From: Maribacter orientalis
GTDB taxonomy: Bacteria; Bacteroidota; Bacteroidia; Flavobacteriales; Flavobacteriaceae
DNA: 64,000 nucleotides
Reading direction: 5' to 3'
Assembly: GCF_900109345.1 (NCBI RefSeq)
Contig: NZ_FNZN01000005.1
Coordinates: 1 to 64,000 of the forward strand
Below the pieces are notes generated by a model that worked only from the letters and a program-made list of their open reading frames with translations, made no database searches and had not been told where the DNA came from. The position numbers and the translations under genes are program-made. Numbering within the stretch: position 1 is the first letter of the stretch; every line of letters begins with the position of its first letter. Positions 52,283-60,634 of the stretch are shown here, piece after piece.

Positions 52283-53291
52283 AAGATATATTGTTGTGCG
52301 TTGTTTGTGTTGATTTAAAATTTATGCTCACCCATTCAAACATTTTTTTATAGACATTTTCCCCAATCGGCTTTTTTGAAAGTATTAAATCATGCATGCC
52401 ATTTTCTATTTCGCAAATAGTTACGTTTCCTTTGATTTTATTGGCATAATGTCTTATATGGTCAATATTCAATACCGCGTCTCCCTCTTTTAGTTTCTCG
52501 GACCAGTGGTTTTGGTAGATTGATTTATCACTATGCATCACCAATATCGGCACATCTACAACGAGTTTATTTTTTAAGTTCTCTTGTGCTTCATGGATAG
52601 CACTGATGAAACCTAGATTTATCTTGGGTATATCATGAGGTTTCCATGCAAGGGAATACTCCCATTCCCCATATTTGTCCTGGTGCAAACTATGGCCATA
52701 TAGTTTTGAAAATCCTCCTGAAACAGTTTTGTTAGGAAAATACCTGCCAAGAAAAGACAGTATCGGGATTCCCATCTTTCTCTCAAAATCATTTAAATTG
52801 AATTCATAAAACGGACTATTGCAGAGCACACCATGAAAAAGAGTACTATTTAGATGATTCACGGCATAATTCGTTACAATAAGACCTCCTGTAGAGTGCC
52901 CCATTAAAATGACCTCCTTGTTTTTTTCCGATTTAATGATTTGTAAGGCCATGTTTATTTCTTCATCATATTCCAATAAAGACCGTACATTATTAAGTTT
53001 TTGATGGCTTAGATATGACCGCCCGTACTTGCGTAAATCCAAAGCATAAAAATGAAATCCATTTTTATTATATCGCTTGGCTAGCTCTTTTTGAAAAAAA
53101 TAATCATTAAAACCGTGCACATATAAAATGGCCTTGTTGGACATGGTATCTAACTTTCGCCGTATTAGCGTAGCCACTACTTCGCCTTCATAATCGTCAG
53201 GAAAGCATAAGGTTATGCTCTCAAACCTATCATCAAGTATATCTGTTACATAAGTAGTGGCAGTATTTTCAATGAATTTAAAGTCCTGCAT
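52200..53291 (-). CDS. Alpha/beta hydrolase (lysophospholipase-like) with an odd C-terminal extension
   Basis: The 363-residue protein has the hydrolase fold with KAILYVHGFNDYFFQKELAK near 53, DLRKYGRSY for the oxyanion strand, the nucleophile elbow VILMGHSTGGLIVTNYA near 130, and the final histidine in CEIENGMHDLILSKKPIG near 302. The family would end near FEWVSINFK. The last 37 residues (STQTTHNNISYEKSSRNNTN onward) are translated from the leader and first codons of doxX in another frame, so the original stop seems to have been lost. Substrate unknown; monoglycerides or lysophospholipids are common for this group. Confidence 0.8.
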   Translation of the reverse strand: MQDFKFIENTATTYVTDILDDRFESITLCFPDDYEGEVVATLIRRKLDTMSNKAILYVHGFNDYFFQKELAKRYNKNGFHFYALDLRKYGRSYLSHQKLNNVRSLLEYDEEINMALQIIKSEKNKEVILMGHSTGGLIVTNYAVNHLNSTLFHGVLCNSPFYEFNLNDFERKMGIPILSFLGRYFPNKTVSGGFSKLYGHSLHQDKYGEWEYSLAWKPHDIPKINLGFISAIHEAQENLKNKLVVDVPILVMHSDKSIYQNHWSEKLKEGDAVLNIDHIRHYANKIKGNVTICEIENGMHDLILSKKPIGENVYKKMFEWVSINFKSTQTTHNNISYEKSSRNNTNTEHFQNFIGPLYDFCRI

Positions 53292-53296
53292 TCGAT

Positions 53297-54481
53297 TTAG
53301 TGTGTGATTGTATTCATTACTCTTTTTTTCTTTTTAACGCGTCTATATATTTTGTACTGAAGCAATACTGCCATTGCGACAAACGCAACAAGGGTGATGA
53401 GCAATAATATATTGATCTCAGGTTTAATGGACGATACGTCTCCTCCGTAAAAGGCTATCTTTCTGAATCCACTTAAGAACTGGGTCAAGGGAATGTACTG
53501 GGCGGTATTCGTTATAGCATCGGGAAACGTCAGTGTTGGCCATGTAAATCCACTAAGTACGAAAGCAGGGGTTGAAATGACCATCAACAACTCGGTAGCC
53601 TTTAGTTGGCTCGGAATTGCTATGGAGAACAGCATTCCGATAAACATAGAGCCCAATGTCAATAAAGCTGTCAAAACCAGCATGGGGAAATTGAATATAT
53701 CGGCATCGATCTTAAAATAGACAATGAACAAGCTTACGATTGCCCACATCATGGGTATCATCAATAAAAACGGTGTGGATTTAAGGGCGATGTGGTATAA
53801 GGAAGATTTGCTATTTTTTATGAGTTCTTCAAAGTAGCCGTCTTCAAAATCCCTGGCAAAAACCAGTGCCATTCCCAGAAAGATAATTTGTTGCATAATC
53901 GTGGCAAGCAAACCCGGGAGCATAAAAGTTAAATAGTTCCCCGTAGAATTGTACAACTTATTAAAGTTGATTTTAAAAGGTTCGAAGGAGGTTGTTGCCT
54001 GGTTAGGATGTAGTCCCTGTTTTTTGAGGCCTTCTATTTCTATACCGGCATTCAGGGTAATTAAGACCGATTGAATATTCTTACTTGCGGTATTGGCATT
54101 CAGTATATTCGCCATATTCAAATCGACCCTTATTTCAGGGTGTCTTTTTTGGAGAAGATCTGCCTCGAAATTCGCAGGTAAGGTGATTACTGCAGTATAT
54201 TGTTCGGTGGGCATTTCCTTTAAAATGTTCCCTGGAATGTATCTCACATCGGTCACAAGCAATACTTCATTGTCCTCAAAGGCATCGATAATCTTGTCCG
54301 AAGTAGGACTATGGTCTAAATCTATGATAACGAGAGGAAGGTCTAGCACTTTTGCCTGCTTATAGACATAGCCAAATAAAATTCCGTAAAATATGGGCGC
54401 CCCAATAAAAATAGCAAGCAGCACATTATTTGAAAATATGCGCTTAAATTCTTTCCGGAGTAATCTCAAAAATTTTTTCAT
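53297..54481 (-). CDS. ABC-2-type transporter permease
   Basis: Starting at MKKFLRLLRKEFKRIFSNNV (ATG 54481) the product has 394 residues; an upstream in-frame ATG at 54511 would overlap the hlyD gene. One N-terminal helix (VLLAIFIGAPIFYGILFGYV), a large periplasmic loop (about 55-165) and five C-terminal helices match YhhJ/YbhR-type ABC-2 permeases. No ATPase gene follows, so the partner is either missing or encoded elsewhere. With the upstream HlyD and TolC genes it should form a tripartite exporter. Gap to hlyD is 7 bp. Confidence 0.87.
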   Translation of the reverse strand: MKKFLRLLRKEFKRIFSNNVLLAIFIGAPIFYGILFGYVYKQAKVLDLPLVIIDLDHSPTSDKIIDAFEDNEVLLVTDVRYIPGNILKEMPTEQYTAVITLPANFEADLLQKRHPEIRVDLNMANILNANTASKNIQSVLITLNAGIEIEGLKKQGLHPNQATTSFEPFKINFNKLYNSTGNYLTFMLPGLLATIMQQIIFLGMALVFARDFEDGYFEELIKNSKSSLYHIALKSTPFLLMIPMMWAIVSLFIVYFKIDADIFNFPMLVLTALLTLGSMFIGMLFSIAIPSQLKATELLMVISTPAFVLSGFTWPTLTFPDAITNTAQYIPLTQFLSGFRKIAFYGGDVSSIKPEINILLLITLVAFVAMAVLLQYKIYRRVKKKKRVMNTITH

Positions 54482-54488
54482 ACCATGA

Positions 54489-55448
54489 TTATTTAATAAG
54501 AATGGTAGCATTCATATAAAATTTCTGTTGTAAAATTTCCTCGGTAGGAACGACCTTCAACTCATAAATGGACTCGGACAATTCATATAATGGAGCCGTA
54601 CTCGTAATGTCGGCATATCCTGGTAGCTGCTTTATTGCTGTAATTTTTGCCTCGATTTCTTCCTCGGTATATGGATTAACAATGGTAAGTGGTTTGCCCA
54701 ATTCGAAATCATACACTTTGGATTCGGGAATCGTAAACCTAAAATAGACGCTGTTATTTTTATAACCATTGAACAACGCATACCCTGGGGTAAGTAATTC
54801 CCCTTCTTGAAGACTGATGGTTTCTATGGACATGTCCGCCGGGGCAATGATAAATTTCTCATCGGCTGCGGCAAGTACTTCTTCTTTTGCACCGATCGCC
54901 CTGTCCAGCTGGCCTTTGGCTTGGTCTAGTTGTTCTACCCTGGCGCTTTTGCCTACCTCGCTGCGTTTAGCCTCCAAAGCGGCGATGTTGGCCTTAGCCA
55001 TATCAAGTTTCATCTTTACTTCATCCAATTGCTGCCCGGTAACCAGCGAGTCGTTATACATGGCCTGTAACCTATTATAGGATTGCTGGGCAAAATTAAG
55101 TTGTGCCCTCCCCGCATCGATTTGACCATTTATTTGATTTAGTTGCTCAACGGTTGCACCGTTGGAAGCCATATTAAATTGACCCTTAGCCGATGTAATG
55201 GCACCTTCTGCCTGCACAAGTTTGGCGTTTACCTCCGGAATATTCAAAAGTGCTAGGGTATCCCCTTTTTTTACGGTCTGCCCTTCCTCAACATACACCT
55301 TATCGATTCTTCCGGCGAGTTTGCTGCTAACGGAGATTGTTTCGAACTTTACTTTCCCTCTGAAAGGAGTAATCGACGAGTCGTTTCCGCAAGAACTTAA
55401 GGCGATAATTGCGACGAAGCCCGTTACTATGTTTCTAAATAATTTCAT
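54489..55448 (-). CDS. Periplasmic adaptor (HlyD/membrane-fusion) lipoprotein
   Basis: The 319-residue protein has a lipoprotein signal (AIIALSSCGNDSS, Cys near 20). A lipoyl/barrel part follows (ISVSSKLAGRIDKVYVEEGQ, VKKGDTLALLNIPEVNAKLV), then a long coiled-coil hairpin rich in Ala/Gln (about 85-195), and the second lipoyl half (IETISLQEGELLTPGYALFN). It should link the ABC-2 permease to the TolC channel. It is 22 bp from the tolC stop. The group is of the YbhG/EmrA-like adaptor class. Confidence 0.87.
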   Translation of the reverse strand: MKLFRNIVTGFVAIIALSSCGNDSSITPFRGKVKFETISVSSKLAGRIDKVYVEEGQTVKKGDTLALLNIPEVNAKLVQAEGAITSAKGQFNMASNGATVEQLNQINGQIDAGRAQLNFAQQSYNRLQAMYNDSLVTGQQLDEVKMKLDMAKANIAALEAKRSEVGKSARVEQLDQAKGQLDRAIGAKEEVLAAADEKFIIAPADMSIETISLQEGELLTPGYALFNGYKNNSVYFRFTIPESKVYDFELGKPLTIVNPYTEEEIEAKITAIKQLPGYADITSTAPLYELSESIYELKVVPTEEILQQKFYMNATILIK

Positions 55449-55470
55449 TTTTCTAACCTTTTAAGCTCCA

Positions 55471-56844
55471 CTAGTAATTAAGGGACCCTTTCGCATAAAG
55501 CAATTCAATGAACGCCCTTCGTTGATCAAAAAAGGATTCTTGTAATTTGAAATTGGATTTTTCCAAATCGTTCAAAGCCTCCAACATATCGGTAATTGAA
55601 GCCAAATCGTTTTTATACTGTTTATTGACCATTTTATAAGTATCCTTCGCCAACTCAATTTCTTTTTGAACCATATTGATCTTCTGAAGGGATGAATTAT
55701 ACCCTAGTTCAGCTTTGGTGATACCAAGAGAGATCATTTCTTGGGCATCCTCGATTTGTTCTCTATATTTTCTTCCTTCAATTACAGATTTCTTACTGTT
55801 CAAATAGGATTGATTACCGTCAAAGATGTTCCATTTCAAACCCATTCCAACGAACCAAATAGGGTCTAACAACGACAAATCGTCTTCTATAAATTCATAA
55901 TGCCCTTTTAAGGCAAGCTTAGGCACAAAGCTGTTTTTTTCCATTTTCGCCTTGTAAAGAGTTGCTTTTTCAGCTTCCTCTAAGGCTTTGACCTCATTTC
56001 GCTTTTGAATAGTTGATAATGAGTCGTTCACGAACGGCCGTAATTGAGGCTCAATCAGTCTTAAACGTTCCCTATTTTCATTTGTAAGTTGATGTAGTAC
56101 CTCTATCAGCAGTATTTTATTTTGATTATACTCCAACTGTTTGGTTTTTAATTGCTGCTGTGCCAGTTCAATTTTTTTTCGGCCAATGGGCGTGGCAAGG
56201 CCGTTCTGGATGGATTTTTTTACGTAATACTCTTGTTCGTTTAAGTAGTTTTTAGAAGTGTTCAATACTTCTTCGGAGGCATAGACCAGCGCAAGTTTGT
56301 CATAGGTCTCTATTATTTTTAGTGCTAATTTGTCCTTTTCGGCCATACCCAAATAATTGAACGAAGCTTCTTTATGCCTACTCGCTTTAAAAGCATTGCT
56401 CGCTTCGAATCCGCTAAAAAGTACCCAATCCAGATCAACGGAGGACCTTAGGATATTTTTGTCCTGCAAATTGGTAATTTCCGTTAGCGGAACATCATTG
56501 GGAAATTCAGCATTAAAAGGAATTCCCGTGGCCTCTTTTATTAGTAATCTTTGCGTTGCAACCAATAGATTTCGTGTATCGCTGTCAAATGTGATATCAT
56601 CGTTCAATCGCGTATAGCTTCCATTTATGGTAACCTTGGGAAGGAAAGTAGATTTTGCCAATCGCTGATCAACTTTTGCCTGCTCGGCTTCAAAACCATT
56701 GATTTTTATACCATGGCTTTTATCCAAGCCTTTAGCTATAAGTTGAGCAAGCTCCGGATCAAGCTGTTGTCCTATTACCTCATATTGTGCAACCAATACA
56801 AAGGCTACGGATACACCTATATTTATTAAAAGATTTCGATACAT
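55471..56844 (-). CDS. TolC-family outer-membrane efflux protein
   Basis: The 457-residue protein has a signal peptide (about 1-25) and two TolC-like repeats with long helices: SHGIKINGFEAEQAKVDQRL near 40, FLPKVTINGSYTRLNDD near 65, and FVPKLALKGHYEFIEDDLSL near 305. It ends with a helix rich in Lys/Glu/Leu (DMLEALNDLEKSNFKLQESF). It should be the outer-membrane channel of the exporter encoded by the next two genes. It is the first gene of this operon, and no regulator gene stands before it; the presumed promoter lies in the 460-bp gap upstream. Confidence 0.88.
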   Translation of the reverse strand: MYRNLLINIGVSVAFVLVAQYEVIGQQLDPELAQLIAKGLDKSHGIKINGFEAEQAKVDQRLAKSTFLPKVTINGSYTRLNDDITFDSDTRNLLVATQRLLIKEATGIPFNAEFPNDVPLTEITNLQDKNILRSSVDLDWVLFSGFEASNAFKASRHKEASFNYLGMAEKDKLALKIIETYDKLALVYASEEVLNTSKNYLNEQEYYVKKSIQNGLATPIGRKKIELAQQQLKTKQLEYNQNKILLIEVLHQLTNENRERLRLIEPQLRPFVNDSLSTIQKRNEVKALEEAEKATLYKAKMEKNSFVPKLALKGHYEFIEDDLSLLDPIWFVGMGLKWNIFDGNQSYLNSKKSVIEGRKYREQIEDAQEMISLGITKAELGYNSSLQKINMVQKEIELAKDTYKMVNKQYKNDLASITDMLEALNDLEKSNFKLQESFFDQRRAFIELLYAKGSLNY

Positions 56845-57307
56845 TGAAGTGTTTCAAAGATAAGGTCTTAACTATTTTACGAACTACATCAGGCCTTTTT
56901 GTTATTATCAATTTTAACTGGGGGAGTTGCAAAATAGAAGCGTGTTTAGTGTGAGAATGGCATTAATATCCCTTTCAAGTAAATTAAATTTAGACAATGT
57001 ATCATTAGATTTTTAACCCATTCCGAATAAATAGTGCTTTTAAAAAATATTGAAAATGGAAATCAAATTAAAGATGTCAGCATATTTCTCATGAAAATTA
57101 CAGCTTAAGTCCAATATGTTCATTATACAAAGCATATGAGTCATTGCGAACAATTTTAGAGTCTTTTAAAACGGCCTTTTTACAGGAGGATTTCAGTAAA
57201 GCCAAAATTCATCTTCCGGAGCGTCCCATTTATGGTCTTTTTTAGTATTCTCGTTAATTAATCTTTTATTGGACATTTGATGGTAGTAGAAAAGTCTTCG
57301 AAAAGTT
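56845..57307. other. Intergenic region between the efflux operon and the integrase remnant
   Basis: About 460 bp of AT-rich DNA. It should hold the promoter of the TolC operon. No TetR-type regulator or other gene was found, although such operons often carry one. No repeat seen. Confidence 0.3.
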
Positions 57308-58414
57308 CTAATAAATATCCAGATTCAATTCAGGAATTAGATTAGCTGCTTCCTTCATTTTTTCATCGATAATCTTGGTATAGATTTCCGTTGTTCGAAT
57401 TTCACGATGACCCAATCGTTTTGATACTGTTAAATATCTGCTCCATTTTCTAACAGCAGTACAGCATTTGTGTGTCTTGCACTATGGAAGGTGATATGTT
57501 TAGTAATTCCAGCTTTCATGCACCATCTTAGAATTTCGGTATTATAGACTGCTCCATATTTAAGTCCTCTGAAAACCCGGTCGCTTTCGTTAGTTCTTTT
57601 GCCTAAAAGCTTTCGCGACTGCTCAGAAACATAAAGGTATTCTAGCCCATCGGTTTTTTTCTGTCTAAAGATGATTCGTGACCCCGTGTCTTCATCTCGG
57701 ACTTCTGACCATCTTAATTTATCTATATCGCTCCATCGTAAACCTGGAAGACAACTGAAAATAAAAGCGTTTTTTAACATAGGGTACTTACACTCTGCTT
57801 GTGTCAATCCCTGTAGTTCGGAATAGGTAAGGTACTCTCGCGTAGATTCACCTTGCTCAAAACCTTTAACTGACCGTAGTACATTTTCTCCTAAAAAGTT
57901 TTCGGTATAGGCTTCCCTTATGGCTGCTTTAAATTTATTGAAATAGGTATATTTAGAATTTTGGGATAGGGGAGTGTCACTCTTTGTTTTTGCCTTATTG
58001 TTTAACTATGTCTTAAAACCCTTTACGAATTCGATATCAATATTTTTCAATGTGTTTTTGAGCGGCATCCCAATTTCCATAATTGGCCTTGGTTTCAAAA
58101 CGTTCCTCTTTTAGCCTTTTGTAATAATCCATAAAAGTAATCATACCCTTTTTATCATTTCTCAATTTGAATTTTCCTTGGTAGAATTCTGCTTTTCGAA
58201 TAGAAAGGATTTTTTAGGCTAGTTCATAGGTTTCTTTGTTTTTTCTTTTTTCATCTGACGTACTCGGATCTTGTAAGGGATAGAGCTTCAAATATTCAAA
58301 ATCACGGTCATATTTATTTATACCGTTTTTGTCAATGTAATGTCCTTTGTAGAATTCTAAAAAGAGACTAAGTTTTCCGTTTTTAATCTTTTTACTCTTG
58401 AGGCTTATTTTCAT
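57308..58414 (-). pseudogene. Tyrosine recombinase (integrase) with several inactivating changes
   Basis: The order of family segments is complete: N-terminal arm domain (MKISLKSKKIKNGKLSLFLE from 58414), core-binding part (MDYYKRLKEERFETKANYGN, YTYFNKFKAAIREAYTENFL), and catalytic domain with Arg in LPGLRWSDIDKLRWSEV and HSARHTNAVLLLENGAD. The frame is broken by TAA at 58216-58214, a frameshift near 58020-58060, TAG at 58008-58006, and a one-base loss near 57434. Beyond that last change VSKRLGHREIRTTEIYTKI, holding the catalytic tyrosine, is read in another frame and ends at 57308. The product cannot be functional. Its place next to the mnmE end is that of the recombinase in SGI1-like islands. 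Confidence 0.85.
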
Positions 58415-58417
58415 AAC

Positions 58418-58479
58418 TGAGGTGAAATTTTTTCACCTCAAGGACTAAAATATCATCCGAGGTGAAAATTAGGTGAAAT
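58418..58479. promoter_or_regulatory. AGGTGAAA boxes upstream of the integrase gene
   Basis: Arms 58418-58427 (TGAGGTGAAA) and 58431-58440 form a perfect 10-bp inverted repeat around TTT, 4 bp before the integrase start. Two more direct boxes follow at 58459-58467 (GAGGTGAAA) and 58470-58478 (TAGGTGAAA). The pair at 58459-58477 recurs at the other end of the element (43419-43437). They could be integrase arm sites, an operator, or both. Confidence 0.55.
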
Positions 58480-58550
58480 AAATGTATAAAAATAGGAGAT
58501 TATGAGAAAGAGAAAATAAAGATACTTTTCAACAACTTATTGATTTACAG

Positions 58551-58640
58551 TCATATGAAACCAAATGAAACCAAATGAAACCAAATGAAACCAAATGAAA
58601 CCAAATGAAACCAAATGAAACCATTTAAGACCAAAGGAAA
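58551..58640 (+). repeat. Tandem 10-bp repeats (CCAAATGAAA) beside the mnmE end
   Basis: Six exact copies of CCAAATGAAA fill 58561-58620. A partial unit (TCATATGAAA) comes before and two changed units (CCATTTAAGA, CCAAAGGAAA) after, making nine units in phase. The array ends 7 bp before the mnmE stop and att core C. One helical turn per unit suggests a series of protein-binding sites on one DNA face. Confidence 0.9.
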
Positions 58641-58647
58641 AACTTAT

Positions 58648-58662
58648 TTATTTTCCGATACA
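58648..58662. repeat. att-like core C at the mnmE stop codon
   Basis: The core covers the last codons of mnmE (Cys-Ile-Gly-Lys-stop on the minus strand). It differs from copies A and B at one base (58654, T instead of G on the plus strand), which is silent in the glycine codon. It is the chromosomal boundary of the inserted DNA. Confidence 0.8.
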
Positions 58663-60045
58663 AAAATTGGCAAATATATTTCCTAGCAATTCATCATTGG
58701 TCACTTGCCCTGTAATTTCTCCTAAATGATATAAAGCTTCACGAACATCAATGGCCATAAGGTCGCTTGATAGATCTTCTTTCATGCCAAATTGTACTTT
58801 CTCTATTTCTTCCAAAGCTTTAAGCAAAGAATTGTAGTGCCGCGTATTAGTAACAATAGTTTCGTTGTTGCGTAAGGCACCTGTATTTACAAATTCCAAA
58901 AGGCTATTTTTTAATGCTTCAACTCCTTCGCCAGTTTTGGCAGAGAGGTAGTTAATGTTGTTCAAATACTGACCTATAAATTCTTTATCTGCTTCTGAAA
59001 GAGTGTCGGCTTTGTTTATTAGTAGAACTAATGGTTTTTGAGGGTTTTGATTCTTGATTTTTTCGTAATCAATTACAATATTTTTAAGTTTTTGGTCGTT
59101 TGCTAAAAGTTTTGAACCATCAACTAATAATAAGATAACTTGGGCTTGCTCTATTTTTTCAAATGTTCTTTTAATACCCATGCCTTCTATAACATCTTCT
59201 GTTTCACGTATTCCTGCAGTATCTATAAATCTAAAACCAATTCCTCCAATTGCTATTTCATCTTCAATGGTATCACGAGTGGTGCCAGCAATGTCTGATA
59301 CTAAAGCTCGTTCTTCATTCAGAAATGCATTAAGTAGCGTAGATTTACCTACATTAGGTTCACCTACTATAGCAACCGGAATTCCGTTTTTTATCACATT
59401 TCCTACAGCGAACGAATCAATAAGGCTTTTCAAAACTTTTTGAATACGTGTAAGTAATTCTTTAAATTGTGTACGATCTGCAAATTCTACATCTTCTTCA
59501 GAAAAATCGAGTTCAAGTTCAATGAGAGAGGCAAAGTTGAGTAGTTCTGCTCGTAAGTTTTTAATTTCATTACTAAATCCGCCACGCATTTGTTGCACGG
59601 CAATCTGGTGGCTTGCTGCATTATCACTAGAAATAAGATCGGCAACGGCTTCGGCCTGACTTAAATCCATTTTACCGTTCAAAAACGCTCTTAAAGTGAA
59701 CTCACCAGCATCTGCAGTTCTGCAACCATTTCTGAGAAATAATTGAATAATCTGCTGTTGAATATAAGGGGATCCATGACACGAAATTTCAATGATATCT
59801 TCACCTGTATACGAATGTGGATTTTTGAAGATAGAAATCAGTACTTGGTCTAAAACAGCAGAGCTATCTTTTATATAACCTAAATGTATGGTATGACTTT
59901 TTTGTTTCCCAAGTACTTTACCTGAAATAGATTCAAAATGTTGTGATGCAATTGAAATTGCATTTGGGCCAGAAAGTCTAATAATGGCAATAGCTCCAGA
60001 ACCTGAAGGAGTTGCTAACGCTATTATCGTATCTGCTTTAATCAT
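58648..60045 (-). CDS. mnmE: tRNA uridine-5-carboxymethylaminomethyl(34) synthesis GTPase MnmE
   Basis: The 465-residue protein has the folate-binding N-terminal domain (DTIIALATPSGSGAIAIIRL), the helical middle, and the inserted GTPase domain with G1 GEPNVGKSTLLNAF near 230, G3 DTAGIRET near 275, and G4 NKAD near 345. The invariant C-terminus ends FCIGK, which carries the cysteine needed for tRNA modification with MnmG. It modifies U34 of certain tRNAs in the cytoplasm. The gene end is intact despite adjacent inserted DNA, because the insertion copies the last codons. Confidence 0.96.
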   Translation of the reverse strand: MIKADTIIALATPSGSGAIAIIRLSGPNAISIASQHFESISGKVLGKQKSHTIHLGYIKDSSAVLDQVLISIFKNPHSYTGEDIIEISCHGSPYIQQQIIQLFLRNGCRTADAGEFTLRAFLNGKMDLSQAEAVADLISSDNAASHQIAVQQMRGGFSNEIKNLRAELLNFASLIELELDFSEEDVEFADRTQFKELLTRIQKVLKSLIDSFAVGNVIKNGIPVAIVGEPNVGKSTLLNAFLNEERALVSDIAGTTRDTIEDEIAIGGIGFRFIDTAGIRETEDVIEGMGIKRTFEKIEQAQVILLLVDGSKLLANDQKLKNIVIDYEKIKNQNPQKPLVLLINKADTLSEADKEFIGQYLNNINYLSAKTGEGVEALKNSLLEFVNTGALRNNETIVTNTRHYNSLLKALEEIEKVQFGMKEDLSSDLMAIDVREALYHLGEITGQVTNDELLGNIFANFCIGK

Positions 60046-60155
60046 GTTGCAAAAATAATCATTTAATAACTGGTGTTATAGTCTTATTATGAATCCAAAT
60101 TGATTGCAGTATTCAATTAAATGGTAATTTTATATGTTATAAATTTAAAAATAAG

Positions 60156-60563
60156 ATGAAGAAAATTATTATGTTACTAGTGTTTGCTTTTGCTTATTCT
60201 TTTGGGTATACCCAAAACGATTCTAATGATTCAACTATGAGTACTTCTGTTGAATATCAAAAGGAAATGGAACAGGTAAAAAGGAAGGTAGAAAAATCTG
60301 ATGAGAAAGCTAAGAAGGAAAAAAAAGAAGCGAAAGATTTAAAAAATAAAGAGAAGATAGAAAAGCAAGTTAATTCGACATCTAAGGCCATTGATAAACA
60401 AGAAAATCAAATAGAAAGATTGCAAAACCAACTTGAAAAAGGAAAATTAAAAGGTACTTTATCACCTGTAGATATTCAGAAAATGGATGATAAAATCGTT
60501 AAGATTCAAATGAAAGTTATGAAGGGGCAAGAGAAACTTAAAAAGCTTAAACGAAAAATGTAG
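60156..60563 (+). CDS. Secreted coiled-coil protein of unknown function
   Basis: The 135-residue product has a cleavable signal peptide (MKKIIMLLVFAFAYSFGYTQ) and a very Lys/Glu-rich remainder with heptad-like repeats (MEQVKRKVEKSDEKAKKEKK, IDKQENQIERLQNQLEKGK). It is probably a periplasmic helical protein. I recognise no family. Divergent from mnmE with a 110-bp gap. Confidence 0.75.
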   Translation: MKKIIMLLVFAFAYSFGYTQNDSNDSTMSTSVEYQKEMEQVKRKVEKSDEKAKKEKKEAKDLKNKEKIEKQVNSTSKAIDKQENQIERLQNQLEKGKLKGTLSPVDIQKMDDKIVKIQMKVMKGQEKLKKLKRKM

Positions 60564-60634
60564 TAGTACACAATTTGTAACAAATTTGACTTTTACGCGT
60601 CTTATTTATAGTATTCATCTAAAATCAATCAAAA

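Larger units (their letters stand above)
43379..58647. mobile_element. Integrative mobilisable element inserted at the 3' end of mnmE (decayed)
   Basis: The 15.3-kb segment lies between cores B and C. Arm-like boxes sit at both ends: 43419-43437 and 58459-58477 agree at 17 of 19 bases in the same direction. An integrase gene stands next to the mnmE end, followed by cargo (TolC/HlyD/ABC-2 efflux, hydrolase, DoxX, oxidoreductase, Ohr, hydroxyacyl-CoA dehydrogenase, VOC, OMPLA), an HTH gene, primase, mobC, mobA, DUF6730-like and parDE, nearly all on the minus strand. Integrase, HTH, mobA, DUF6730-like, higA-like and ohr frames are broken, so the element is probably immobile by itself. The layout resembles SGI1, which also uses the mnmE (trmE) 3' end. 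Confidence 0.75.

Noticed and set aside
57308-58414. Programmed frameshifting in the integrase
   Set aside because: Besides frameshifts there are two in-frame nonsense codons, which fits decay and not recoding.
58551-58640. CRISPR array
   Set aside because: The units are 10 bp and contiguous, without spacers, and no cas gene is present.
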